A program made the position numbers and the translations under genes. A model generated the notes under the pieces. That model was given only the letters and a program-made list of their open reading frames with translations, was not told where the DNA came from and searched no databases. From assembly GCA_019096195.1 (NCBI GenBank), contig JAGTXK010000190.1, positions 124,001 to 188,000 of the forward strand: 64,000 nucleotides of DNA, in the 5' to 3' direction. The stretch comes from Boletus sp. NGJ. Lineage: Eukaryota > Basidiomycota > Agaricomycetes > Boletales > Boletaceae. Positions 1-10,531 of the stretch are shown piece by piece (within the stretch, counting starts at the first letter, position 1; each line of letters starts with the position of its first letter).

Positions 1-740
1 AGATAGGAATGGGAGCGAGAGAGAAATGAAAGAGTGATGCGTGGGGCATCGCATGGGGTGATCGTGAGATCTGGTATCGAGACGGGATCGTATCAGGTGA
101 TGGATCGGGTCTTGTCTAGATCTCGTGATCTGACGTTTGCCTGATCAGTACTTGGGTTAATCTAGCGTGGGCTTGATTAGTATTTGATGGCGGTATCATG
201 GGATAGCGTCGGATGTGATCTGTGGCGTGGGCCAGGGATCGGGGTGAGCAGGGAGTCAGGGATCTGGAGGTGGGCTCCTGATTAGTATTTGCATAGCGTA
301 CCGAGCTCTGCGTCAGGTACTGTCTATGGGTGTCGTGTGTGTAACGAGCGTATACGTGACAGAGGGGTTTCTGTCATCATACAGCATGTTATATCACGTG
401 TTGTGGCTACCAAGCACTGCATCAGGTAGATCCACAGGGGGTGGCATAGTTTATAGGCGTGCAGGCCTTGCTTGTGGCTGTGAAGCCGGGGGTTTAGCCG
501 TGAGGCTACTTGGTGCTGTAGTGTAGTGGCTACGGCGAGGGTACGACTAGCGAAAGCGTACGTAGGTGTAGTCAGCGGTATGGTGTGTCGTATGGGGGAG
601 GATACGGTGAGTGACTACTCTAGGTGTATGCGAGGTGAGGCTAGGATGGAGTTTGGTTGATAGTAGGCGAGTGTATCGTCTATAGGTAGTGCGAAAGTGT
701 AGGTAGGGGTGCTAATAAATAGGTGGTATAGTCTGTGATC
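1..740. other. Unrecognised GT-rich non-coding stretch
   Basis: I see no gene here. The plus strand is strongly enriched in G and T, and short phrases recur imperfectly (GATTAGTATTTG twice, GCRTCAGGTA twice, many GATC). One 66-codon open frame lies inside but has low-complexity content and no recognisable domain. The stretch ends abruptly where retrotransposon reverse transcriptase begins, so it may be an LTR or another element that inserted into or truncated that copy. The identity is not established. Confidence 0.3.
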
Positions 741-744
741 GTTT

Positions 745-1782
745 CAATATCTCAACAGCCACACAATCAAGAATGCCTATCCCCTCCCCTTAATTTCCGA
801 CCTTCTGGATAAATTAAAGGGATCATCAATCTTCACCAAAGTTGACGTACAATGGGGTTACAACAATGTCTTGATCAAGCCTGAAGATCGGTGGAAAGTG
901 GCCTTCCTCACCCCATTCAGGTTGTTCAAACCAAACATAATGTTCTTTAGAATGTGCAATTCCCCAGCAATGTTCCAGGCGTTCATGGATGATCTCTTTG
1001 GAGATTATATCACAGAGGGATGGTTGGTGATTTATATGGACGATCTGTTGATACACTCTTCAGATCAGATAACTCATGACGAGAGGATGTGGAAGGTCCT
1101 AGAACGCTTCTGACAGCATAAAACCTACCTCAAATTGGAGAAGTGTACCTTCTCGGCCGAAGAAGTTGAATATCTCAGGATGATTGTAGGGAAGAACAGA
1201 GTCCAGATGGACCCAGTCAAGCTCAACACCATCAAGCAATGGAATCCCCCGGTGAATGTGAAGGATGTACGGTCCTTCATCGGATTCTATAATTTTTACA
1301 GGAAGTTCATCCCCTCTTTCTCTGGCATTGCACGTCCTTTGCTGGACCTCATGAAGCAAACGATGAATTGGTCCTGGGGATCACTTCAAGAAAAATCATT
1401 CAGAACCTTACAAATGGCGTTCACCAAGAAACCCGTCCTTGCCTTCCCTGATACTTCAGAACCCTTCACTCTCATAACAGACACCTCACTCATGACGTCA
1501 GGAGTGGTACTCATGCAGAACAATGACAATGGAGATATGCAATCATGTGGTTACCTCTCTGAGACTTTCTCTCCAGCTGAGAGAAACTACGATATCTATA
1601 ACAGGGAACTACTGGCTGTCATACAAGGCTTGAAAGAATGGCAGCAATACCTCCTTGGATCCCCCCACCCTGTAACAGTGCTGACCGACCACAAGAACTT
1701 GATGTTCTTCAAAGAACCCCACCAACTATCCCAACAACAGGCAAGATGGCTTTTGTTCCTCCAAGACTATGACATGGTCTAC
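745..1782 (+). pseudogene. Outer element pol, part 1: reverse transcriptase (partial) and RNase H
   Basis: The frame opens at 745 with the RT region preceding the catalytic box, then shows YMDDLLIHS (about 1036-1062), the fungal gypsy version of the YxDD active site. A TGA at 1111-1113 interrupts it (probably CGA to TGA), and the same frame resumes to 1782 with the RT connection and RNase H (FTLITDTS, NRELLAVIQGLKEWQ, LTDHKNL). N-terminal RT, protease and gag are absent. The frame stops at 1782 only because another retrotransposon is inserted there; it continues in phase at 8967. It is a pseudogene: truncated, with one internal stop and a 7.2 kb insertion. Confidence 0.9.
1778..1782. repeat. 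Target-site duplication TCTAC (left copy)
   Basis: TCTAC directly precedes the TGAAACGA start of the inner 5' LTR, and the same five bases follow the inner 3' LTR at 8962-8966. Five bases is the usual Ty3/gypsy duplication length. Keeping a single copy restores the RNase H reading frame of the host element. Confidence 0.95.
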
Positions 1783-2031
1783 TGAAACGACCTAGACATT
1801 TTCTTTTCATTTTATTGTAGTTAGCTAACACTCACCGCCCCCACGAATGATCACATAGTTATTCCACGTCTAGGCCTCATGCCTAGACCATACGTCACAC
1901 ATTAGTCAGACTATGTCACAACCCTATACCCATAGAACAGCCTAGACCCCACTACGTCACCATATGTCATATGGAACATTCCAGTAGTTTCTATGACCGG
2001 CCCTAAGCCGGCCCGTGCACATTTCCCTACA

Positions 2032-2039
2032 TATATAAA
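2032..2039 (+). promoter_or_regulatory. LTR TATA box
   Basis: TATATAAA lies about 30 bp upstream of the predicted transcript start at about 2065-2067. The 3' LTR keeps the same box within CGTATATAAAG. Confidence 0.75.
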
Positions 2040-2064
2040 GTAGTGTACCGACACCTATATTCTT

Positions 2065-2077
2065 TAATCTTGGAATT
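2065..2077 (+). promoter_or_regulatory. Predicted 5' end of element RNA carrying the self-primer sequence
   Basis: TAATCTTGGAATT is the exact reverse complement of the 13 bases that immediately follow the 5' LTR (2142-2154). In Tf1 and sushi-type chromoviruses the first roughly 11 nt of the element's own RNA fold back onto the primer-binding site and are cleaved to prime minus-strand synthesis. The distance from the TATA box matches an RNA starting here. The 3' LTR retains the same sequence. Confidence 0.85.
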
Positions 2078-2141
2078 CCTTTTCTCTCCTGTGGATAGCA
2101 CCCTTCGCACCCCTAAGGATATTAAGGTCTTTTCCCTTTCA

Positions 2142-2154
2142 AATTCCAAGATTA
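2142..2154 (+). other. Self-primed primer-binding site
   Basis: AATTCCAAGATTA begins at the first base after the LTR and pairs perfectly with 2065-2077. It is not the TGG-starting complement of a tRNA 3' end, which argues for self-priming rather than tRNA priming. Confidence 0.85.
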
Positions 2155-2978
2155 TTACCTTGTCCCCGGGCTCTTCACCTCTGAACATTTCCTCCCGTCT
2201 ACCATCACTTTTTGCCTAGCAGAGCAAATTTATTGCTCTCTAGTACCGCTCCCTGCCTTTGGCTCTCGACGCCCCCCGCATTTAGCTCCAGAGGAACCGC
2301 GACACCTCCGTTAGCGCTACGCGTAACATCCAGCTTATCACAGAGGTTGCAAGCGCGGAGGTCTAAGTCGCGACTGCGAGCGAAGATAAGGGGTTAGAGG
2401 TCACCTTTCTTCCCTCCTCCATCCACTTTCCGAGCGTGTGGGCTCTTCGCCGCCGCTCACCCCATACCGGACCCCAGGTTTAGAGGGAACCCGCTGGTGC
2501 ACGTGAAGCACTCGAGTAGAGCACTCGTCGAAGCGCTCGTCTATATGCGCTCGTCCAGCGTAACAAATAAGGATAACGTTGCTACCGGGCATAGAGCACT
2601 AGCCCCGCTTCTCTGGTGGTTGCCGACCAGAGCGTACATTGGTACTACGATAGTGTACCCGGGTTCACGTGATCACCCGCAACGTCACGTAGCTACGACA
2701 AGGGGGTTTACCTCGCCTTCCTCCCGTGTAGCACCTTCCTGTAGTAAGGAAGTTATCCTCCAGTTCCCTCTTTCGACTCTCCCACTTCACGACGGTGTGC
2801 ATGGTCTTTTCTGCCATCTTCTTTTTAAAGCTGCCTTCGGACACTTCCTGCCCCTACAACGTTTTCCGCCGACAATACGTCTGGGCACACCCAGATTACT
2901 GCTTCATCGTCCACATCACTCTCACAACGTACTCCACGCACACTCACCATCTCTGCACCATTACTCACCTCGCCAAAC
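2155..2978 (+). other. Retrotransposon 5' leader, about 820 nt
   Basis: This lies between the primer site and the gag start. Overlapping open frames exist (for example 2497-3000 and 2795-3517), but they are proline/histidine-rich, have no domain, and overlap gag in other frames. I read it as untranslated leader. Confidence 0.6.
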
Positions 2979-4442
2979 TTGCCAGATTACGACGAGATGA
3001 CCATCATCCCCAACCCGTACTCTCGCCCCACCTCCGCGGCCCCCGCACCGGGCAGCTTCAGGGACCTGGCCAACCGGGCAGCCACCCAGGACCTTCCAAC
3101 CCTCCAGCTGGCCCAACCATCCCCACTACTCCCCATCGCGACGCACCTGCAACAGGAGGTTGCACAGTACAACCTCCACCAATCAGTACTCCGGTACAAC
3201 ATCTGGCGCCAGGCGTTCGCGGCAGATCCAGAAGCGGCTGGACCGCCGCCCCCAATCGAGGTACCCCGCGTGGACCCTCCCATCCCAGCAGACCCCATGC
3301 TAACCTCCCTAAGGCAAACCATCCGGGTCAACATACCGTCGCCCACGAGAACACCCTGGGTCCTTCCTCACTACCCACCGCAGGCCCCTCCTCCCTCTCG
3401 CCCACTGCCATCCCCGCCGTTGCCCCCCTCCCACTCGAATTCACCTGGGCTCCCGAGGCCCACAGCACGTGGTTTTCCCCCTACGTCCCTGAGACTAGGG
3501 AAGAGCCTTGCCACTAAGCCTGAACATTATGACGGCAAAAAGGAGAAATTCATGCAGTGGTGGTGCATGGTGACCTTGTATCTCAATGGCTTCGAAACCA
3601 TCCCCACTGACCGCCAAAAGATTTTAATCGCCCTCTCATACATGCATGGTGACAATGCAGCCAGTTGCTTCTCTGATTTGCTCACCGAAGGCGACGCTTA
3701 CACTGCGGTGAGCTTTGAGTTCTTCACCGACAAGTTGAAGAAGACCTTCCAACCCGCCGGCCTCGTCAGAATGGCCGAGCAAAAACTCTTTTCCCTCCGG
3801 CAGAGGAAGGAAACAGTTGAGGACTACTTCACTCGGTTATATCAGCTGGCCATAGAGGCAAAATTTGATGTGCGAATCAATGGTCGAACAATCGTGAACC
3901 AGATCCGCCATTAAGCTCGGAACGACTTGGTGGAGTATGTCGAAAGATACAAGCCTGACCTTATCGACAGTACAGATGTTCGCGAGTGGGAGACCGCCCT
4001 TGTACGAGCAGAAGAAGTACTCGGCGCCATTGCGGAGTGCAAGAAGGCTTCTTCTATCTATGCGACGGGCCCTACCTATAACCCGCAATTTGTACCATGC
4101 CCCCAATACGCACCATCTGCCGTACCACCCCCCTCAATGCCCGCAGTGTGTCCGCACCCTCAGCAAACTGGGACATTCCCCGGACAAGGCACTCCCATGG
4201 AGCTTGACAAGGCACGCACAGCTGGGCTGTGCAGAAAATGCAGAAAACCGTGGCCGTGCGCTGACCACCCCTCATGCCCTCGCCCACAAGTGAGAAGTAT
4301 CACGGTGAACGGACAGGAGGTTTCTCTGGAGATGTTTGCTACCATACGAGCAATGATGGACTCGGCCGAGGCTTCCAAAGAGGAGCCCATAGTATATGCC
4401 CCTGATGTACGAGAAGACTTGGGTTTTCAATCTGTACAGTAG
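2979..4442 (+). pseudogene. Inner element gag (capsid/nucleocapsid), one premature stop
   Basis: The open frame from 2979 has a proline-rich N-terminus, then a retrotransposon gag (capsid) domain at about 3520-3900 that includes YDGKKEKFMQWW and a conserved helical DYFTRLYQLA segment. A TAA at 3912-3914 interrupts it (CAA to TAA would explain it), and the same frame continues to TAG at 4440-4442. Near the C-terminus a cysteine/histidine cluster (CRKCRKPWPCADHPSC, about 4231-4278) resembles a degenerate zinc knuckle. Pol lies in the -1 frame and overlaps the last 37 nt. The protein would package the element RNA; this copy is broken. Confidence 0.85.
4421..4427 (+). promoter_or_regulatory. Candidate -1 ribosomal frameshift heptamer, gag to pol
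   Basis: G GGT TTT sits in the gag reading phase expected of an X XXY YYZ slippery heptamer, 12 nt before the gag stop codon. The pol frame is -1 relative to gag and is open from 4406, so the slip falls inside the only 37 nt overlap that could work. I did not establish a downstream pseudoknot or stem. Confidence 0.55.
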
Positions 4443-7400
4443 ACACCAGTCACCCTGCTGTACTCACTAAGTCATTGTCAAAGAATCGATTCGCTGTTCT
4501 GGACATTGATGAGACTGAAATGGAAAACCGAGTGAATCTCCCTGGCACACCGCCAATAAAAAATATAACCATCATGCCACGAAAGGTTAAGTTCGCACCG
4601 TCAGTAAAATGAGATGACGGACCGAACAACGCTGACACCATCCTGCGCAAACACCCAAAGGAGGTATGAAAGGAAGAGACGTCCTCTTGCTCTTGGCTAA
4701 ATACGTTAGACCCCTGGTCTATACGTTGGATGAAAGCTCAGGTGGAAAACACGGATGTGGAATGAAGCATCCACCACCTTAAGTCCTTCATCCATGATAC
4801 ACGAGCGATTGAAGTGTCTCGGGACCTCGTACAGGATCTCCGAAAACTCTTGAACGAGGAAGCGTACTGGGTCCTTCACAACCTGCAGCACGCACCCAAG
4901 TTCCAAAAGGCATCCCCTCAAACAGCAAAGAGGAACTCATTAGAAATCCCCGTCAAGGTGACCCTTGCAAATCGCCAGATGGCCGAAGTCAAAGCATTGA
5001 TTGACTCAGGCTGCACGGGATCTTCTATACACGAGAACTTCATAGCTAAAAAGGGGGTACCCACTCACCTTCTCCCCCGTCCCCTCACCATATACAACAC
5101 TGATGGCATGCTGAATGCCAGAGGTAAGGTAGAAAAGTTCGTGATACTCGAGCTCCAGATACACGACCACAAGGAACAATTGGCCCTTGCAGTAACAAAT
5201 CTCAGGCCGAACATGATATTTCTTGGTCACGACTGGCTGAAAACTCACAACCCAGCCATCAACTGGAAAACGGGTAGGATCTCCTTTCGCTGTAAGGGAG
5301 ACCACATCATGAACAATGTGGACGAAGAAGAGGACGAGATGGACGTAGACTACATGCCCTCACAGGGTGATCGCTTATTCGAGCTCAATGTAGTAGAATA
5401 CATGAGAAATCGAAACGTCGCGACAGAAGTAGCGATCAAAGACTATGCCCAAAAAAAGAAGAAAACCTTCGAGGAAGCCACCCCAAAATACGTCCATGAG
5501 TTCAAGGACATCTTCGACAAAGAGAGCTTCGACGCCCTACCCCTGAGATGCCCTTGGGATCATGCCATCGAGCTCCTCCTGGGAAACCATGAAGTAGACT
5601 GTAAGGTTTACCCATTAAACCCCGGTGAACAGAAAGAGGTCGATGCCTTCCTCGAAGAAAACCTGAAGTCTGGGAGGATACGACCCTCCAAATCCCCCTT
5701 CGCTTTAGCGTTCTTCTTCATCAAAAAGAAGGACAGATGCCTCCACCCTGTGCAAGATTACCGCAAACTAAACGCAGTAACGAGAAGAAACCGTTACCCG
5801 CTCCCCCTCATCAATGAGCTGGTCGACAAGCTCAAGTCGGCCAAGTATTACACTAAGTTCGACATGAGATGGGGGTACAATAATGTACGGATGGCTGAAG
5901 GAGATGAATGGAAGGTGGCCTTCTGAACCAATCACGGTCTATTTGAGCCGCTTGTGATGTTCTTTGGACTCACCAATTCCCCAGCGACATTCCAAACCAT
6001 GATGAACGCGTTGTTTAAGAATCTGGTAGACCGAGGCATAGTGGTCGTCTACATAGATGATATCATGATATTCACGCAGACGCTCGAAGAGCACTGAAAA
6101 GTAGTATGAGAAGTGCTACAAATCCTGAGGAATGCCCACCTCTACCTACGTCACAACAAATGCGACTTCGAGGTCCAAGAAACCAAATTCCTCGGACTCA
6201 TCATCGCACAAGACAAGGTGAAGATGGACAACAAGAAAGTGGAGGCTATCAAAAGCTGGCTGACCCCCACCTCGAAGAAGACGCTCAGAGGATTCCTCGG
6301 ATTCCTCAACTTCTACCAATGATTCATAAGAAATTTCGCCATGATCACGCACCCCCTAAACGCGCTTACATTGGTAAAGAAAGACTTCAAGTGGACGACA
6401 GCCTGCCAAGAAGCCTTCCAAACCCTCGAAGACACCATCTCCTCCGCCCCAGTGCTAGCCATGCCAACTGACAACGACCCCTACCACATCAAAACCGACG
6501 GTTCTGGCATTGGCATCAGTGCCATCCTCTCCCAACGCCACAATGGTGTATGGCACCCCGTTGCCTTCATCTCCCGTTCCCTCAATGACGCTGAGCGGAA
6601 CTATCACGCAGCTGACCTGGAAATGCTCGCCATCATGTTCGCCCTCAACGAATGGCGTCAGTACCTCCTCGAGGCTGCACACCCAATCGAGATCTGGACG
6701 GATCACAAGAACCTCGAGTTCTTCCGCAAACCCTAGGATCTCACACGCTGCCAGGCCCATTGGCAACAGATGCTACAAGAATACCACGTAGTCATCAGCC
6801 ACCGACCTGGCAAAACAAACCCAGCCGACCCTCTGTCCAGGAGGCCAGACTTCGAAAAGGGGGTGACATCCGATAACACCGCACAGACGCTACTCCCCGA
6901 TACCCTTTTTTCACCTCCCCCCTCACCAACCTCCACCACGGTCTCCCTCAAAGCCGTCACACCTGCGAGCACGCTCACAAGAATTACCAAAATGCAATAT
7001 AAACTCGAGCAATTCGTGAAAGACGGTCTAGAAAAAGAGGGTTCGCACTGGACTCGCAAGGAAGGACTCATCCATTGGAAATCGCTCGTATATGTACCAA
7101 ATGATGCGAAACTCCGAGAGGATATCCTGATCGCAAACCATGATCACCTGATCGCTGGCCATCCCGGTATCCGATGAATGCGTGACTTAATCATGAGCGA
7201 ATACTACTGGCCGTCCCTACGTAGAGATATAGAATCATACGTGAAAGGTTGTGATGTCTGCCAGAAGGTTAAAGCCAAAACCTCAGCAATCAACACTCCA
7301 CTCCACCCAAATGAGATTCCATCGTCCCCGTGAGAGATCATCTCCATAGATCTAATCGGCCCCCTCCCCCAATCCGACGGCAAGAATGCCATCCTAGTCG

Positions 7401-8585
7401 TCGTTGACCAATTCTCCAAAATGATTCACCTAACGCCCATAATGGACACCATTACATCACAAGGAGTCGCGACAATCTTCCGCAACCAAATATTCAAACT
7501 CCATGGCATCCTGTGAAAGGTAATCTCAGATAGGGGAATCCAATTCGTATCATCCTTTATGCGCGACCTCTACTCTCTCCTCGGCATTGAAGCCAATCCG
7601 TCTACGGCCTACCACCCCCAGACCGACAGCCAGACAGAACGCATCAACCGAGAAGTGGAAAAGTATCTGCGCATATACGTAAACCATCGCCAAACCGACT
7701 GGGCGGAATGGCTACCACTAGCCAAATTTGCCCACAACTCCCAGACCACCAGTGCCACCGGCGTCTCACCCTTCCTACTTAACTACAGGCAACAACCACT
7801 CTTGCCCCACAAGCGAGTAGAAGTACGAAACAAATCCACCGCATCCTTCGCCGAAACAATGAAAACACACCACAACTCAGCAAAGGACGCACTGGAGAAA
7901 GCAGCACAGGCGATGAAGGCCTCACATGACAAGCATGCCTCGCCCACCGTTGAATACACTGTTGACCAACAAGTCCTACTCGAAGGAACACACATTAGAA
8001 CTGACCGGCCGACAAAGAAGTTCGATGACAAGCAACACAGGCCATTCCGGGTAAAGCGAAAGGTGGGCGAAGCCTCCTATGAGCTCGACCTCCCAAAGAC
8101 GTGGAAGGGGATCCACCCCGTCTTCCACGAATCGCTCCTCACACCCTACCGCCCTGCGCACTTCCCCCTCCCAGACGAAACCGAAACCCCCACCACCGGT
8201 TATCGTCCAACAACAAGAAGAGTATGAAGTCGAACACGTTGCCGACTCACGTAAGCGACGAGGAAAAACGGAGTACCTAGTACAATGGAAGGGGTACCCC
8301 CGAGAAGAACGCACATGGGAGCCCAAAAAGAATGTCTCAAATGCCCCACGGGCAATCGAGAAGTTCCACCGCGAAAACCCCACCGCCATTCGTACCCTCG
8401 CCGATGGCGAGTGCGACTGCCCAACTGTGCGCCTTCCCCGGACATGCCCCTATTCGATGACCCTTCCTTCCGCTCGTATGCGCATGTCACTCAACCACCT
8501 CCCCGACTACCTCTTCGAGATCCCCGACCCTCTCAACGACCCTCAGCTCACCGGCATCATCGTCGACCGGGAGTTCGACGCTTGA
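4442..8585 (+). pseudogene. Inner element pol: protease, RT, RNase H, integrase, chromodomain
   Basis: One frame (about 4442-8200) encodes, in order, an aspartic protease (ALIDSGCTGSSI, about 4990-5025), reverse transcriptase (VVVYIDDIMIF, about 6043-6075), RNase H (WTDHKNLEFF), an integrase zinc domain (7130-7260, CDVCQK) and a catalytic core (about 7345-7760, AYHPQTDSQTERINRE). It then shifts by one base near 8180 and ends in a chromodomain (EYEVEHVADSRKRRGKTEYL, then a WKGY block) with its stop at 8583-8585. Premature stops begin at 4610, 4667, 4763, 5924, 6095, 6107, 6320, 6734, 7175, 7331 and 7514. All are explained by single C-to-T or G-to-A changes in Arg, Trp or Gln codons. Non-functional. 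Confidence 0.92.
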
Positions 8586-8593
8586 AAAGGGGG
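8584..8593 (+). other. Polypurine tract
   Basis: GAAAAGGGGG ends three bases before the 3' LTR and would prime plus-strand DNA synthesis. It overlaps the pol stop codon, a compact arrangement usual in Ty3/gypsy elements. Confidence 0.85.
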
Positions 8594-8596
8594 TGA

Positions 8597-8961
8597 TGAA
8601 ACGAACCTAGACATTTTCTTTTCATTTTATCGTAGTTAGCTAACACTCACGCATCCCCCATGAACGATCACATAGTTATCCTGCGTCTAGGCCTCACGCC
8701 TAGACCATACGTCACACATTAGTCAGACTACGTCACAACCCTATACCCATAGAACAGCCTAGACCCCACTACGTCACCATATGTCATATGGAACATTCCA
8801 GTAGTTTCCACGACCGGCCCTAAGCCGGCCCGTGCACATTTCTCTCTACGTATATAAAGTAGTGTACCTGACACCTGTATTCTCTAATCTTGGAATTCCT
8901 TTTCTCTCCTGTGGATAGCGCCCTTCGCACCCCTAAGGATATTAAGGTCTTTTCCCTTTCA
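8597..8961 (+). repeat. 3' LTR of the inner chromovirus
   Basis: It spans 365 bp from TGAAACGA to CCCTTTCA and is homologous along its full length to 1783-2141. Nearly all substitutions between the two copies are transitions, about ten of them at CpG positions, and there are a few small indels. Confidence 0.93.
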
Positions 8962-8966
8962 TCTAC
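8962..8966. repeat. Target-site duplication TCTAC (right copy)
   Basis: It is identical to 1778-1782 and directly follows the CA end of the 3' LTR. The next base (8967) continues the interrupted codon series of the outer element. Confidence 0.95.
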
Positions 8967-10531
8967 CAAGCCCTACCTGGAACAAAGATGGCTCCTGCAG
9001 ATGCATTATCTCATTGGGATGAGATTGACACTTCCAAGGACAATGAAGATGTGCAACTCCTCCCATCCAATGCATTTAACTGTCAAGTACGAATGATCAA
9101 CCTGGCATTGGCCGAGAAAATTAAAGGATTGTCCCAAAATGATCCCTTAGTGCTCTCTGCTGTACAAAATATGGCACAAGGAGAACCTCTCTTCACCTAG
9201 TCCAAAGTGGAAGACTGGACTTTCGACAATGATAACCTTTACTTCAAAAACTGAATGTACATCCCTGGCCTGGCCCGACAGAAATTGGTATCCTTCATTC
9301 ATTCCTCCTTCGAAGGAGAACATGGCGGACACCTTCGCACCACCGAACTCCTGGCCAAAGACTATTGGTGGCCCAGACTCACTACATTCATCTGCAAGTT
9401 CATTGCTGGTTGTGCCATCTGTCAAAGTAACAAGGTTCAAACACATCCTACAGTTCCCCCAGTCACCCCCCTAGCTTTTGAGGGCCGCCACCCTTTCCAA
9501 CATCTATCGGTGGACTTGATCACCGACCTGCCCCCAGTGAAGGGCTTCGATTCAGTCATGGTCATGGTTGACCATGGGCTTAGTAAGGGGGTAATTCTTG
9601 CCCCTTGTACAAAAATGGTGGGCACAGCTGGTATAGCCCGTCTTTTCTTCAAAAAAGTCTTCCTACGTTACATGACAAACTGGTTTCAGATCATGGTCCA
9701 CAGTTCGTATCTGCATTCGCTTGGGAGCTTGCTAGGCTCTTGAACTATGATGTCGCCCTTTCCATAGCCTACCATCCACAAACGGATGGCGAAATGGAAC
9801 GATATAACCAGGAACTAGAAACCTACCTACGGATATTCTGTGATGGCCAACCACAGAGGTGGTTGAAACTATTACCCATGGCGGAGTTCGCTCATAACTC
9901 TGCAACCCACTCAGTCACCAGAAAATCGCCCTTCTCTTTGATCCTTGGATATGAACCAAGAGTGTATCCTTCTATTAGAAAAACCTTCCTACCGGCCCTA
10001 GAAGAAAGACTCTCTTTCCTAGAAGAATCAAGAAAGGAAGCAGAAGCAGCACATAAACTGGCACAACTATGCATGAAGGAGAGAGTCCACTCTTGCTTCA
10101 AATCCTGGAAACTCAGAGATAAGGTATGGCTGGATGCCAAGAATCTGAAACTCCAAGTCCCCTCCCGAAAGCTGTCCCCGAAATGAACCAGACCATTTGA
10201 AATTACTCAAGTGGTATCCTCCGTGGTGTTCTGACTCAAGTTGCCAAAACAGTGGAAGATCCACAATGTGTTCCACGCATCCCTACTTTCCCCATATTGG
10301 GAGACTGTGGAACATGGTCCCAATTTCACTCAACCACCACTGGAACTTGTCGGAACAGAAGAGGAGTACGAAGTGGACAGCATCATCAACCATTGGGAAA
10401 AACCGGGAAGAAGGCAGTATCTAACCCACTGGAAGGGATACTCTGCAGCAGAACAAACTTGGGAACCAGAGACCAACCTGGGAAACGCCAAAACAATACT
10501 CTTGGAATATAAAAAGCGACTCAAACTCTGA
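8967..10531 (+). pseudogene. Outer element pol, part 2: RNase H end, integrase, chromodomain
   Basis: In phase with 745-1782 once the insertion is removed, it starts with the end of RNase H (PADALSHWDEID). The integrase zinc-binding region includes CAICQSNK (about 9410-9433), and the catalytic core includes AYHPQTDGEMERYNQE (about 9768-9815). A chromodomain follows at about 10350-10525 (EEEYEVDSII, then LTHWKGYSAAEQTWEPE). Lesions are a TAG at 9198-9200, a TGA before MYIPG near 9253, a one-base frameshift near 9668, TGA at 10184-10186 and a TGA near 10232. The integrase would insert element DNA; this copy is inactive. Confidence 0.9.

Larger units (their letters stand above)
1783..2141 (+). 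repeat. 5' LTR of the inner chromovirus
   Basis: It begins TGAAACGA and ends CCCTTTCA (TG...CA). It is 359 bp and aligns along its whole length with 8597-8961. It contains a TATA box (2032-2039) and, about 27-33 bp downstream, the predicted RNA start, which contains the self-primer. U3 is therefore about 280 bp and R-U5 is short. Confidence 0.93.
1783..8961 (+). mobile_element. Inner Ty3/gypsy chromovirus, structurally complete, about 7.18 kb
   Basis: All cis elements are present in order: 5' LTR (1783-2141), a primer site abutting the LTR, a long leader, gag, pol (protease, RT, RNase H, integrase, chromodomain), a polypurine tract and a 3' LTR (8597-8961), all flanked by TCTAC duplications. 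The two LTRs differ at roughly 14-16 positions plus a few small indels. The coding part carries twelve premature stops and a frameshift, so the copy is dead although its structure is intact. It inserted in the same orientation as the older element it interrupts. Confidence 0.95.

Noticed and set aside
2497-3517. ORFs in the inner element leader and overlapping gag
   Set aside because: Pro/His-rich, no domain, different frames from gag; gag itself has the capsid domain.
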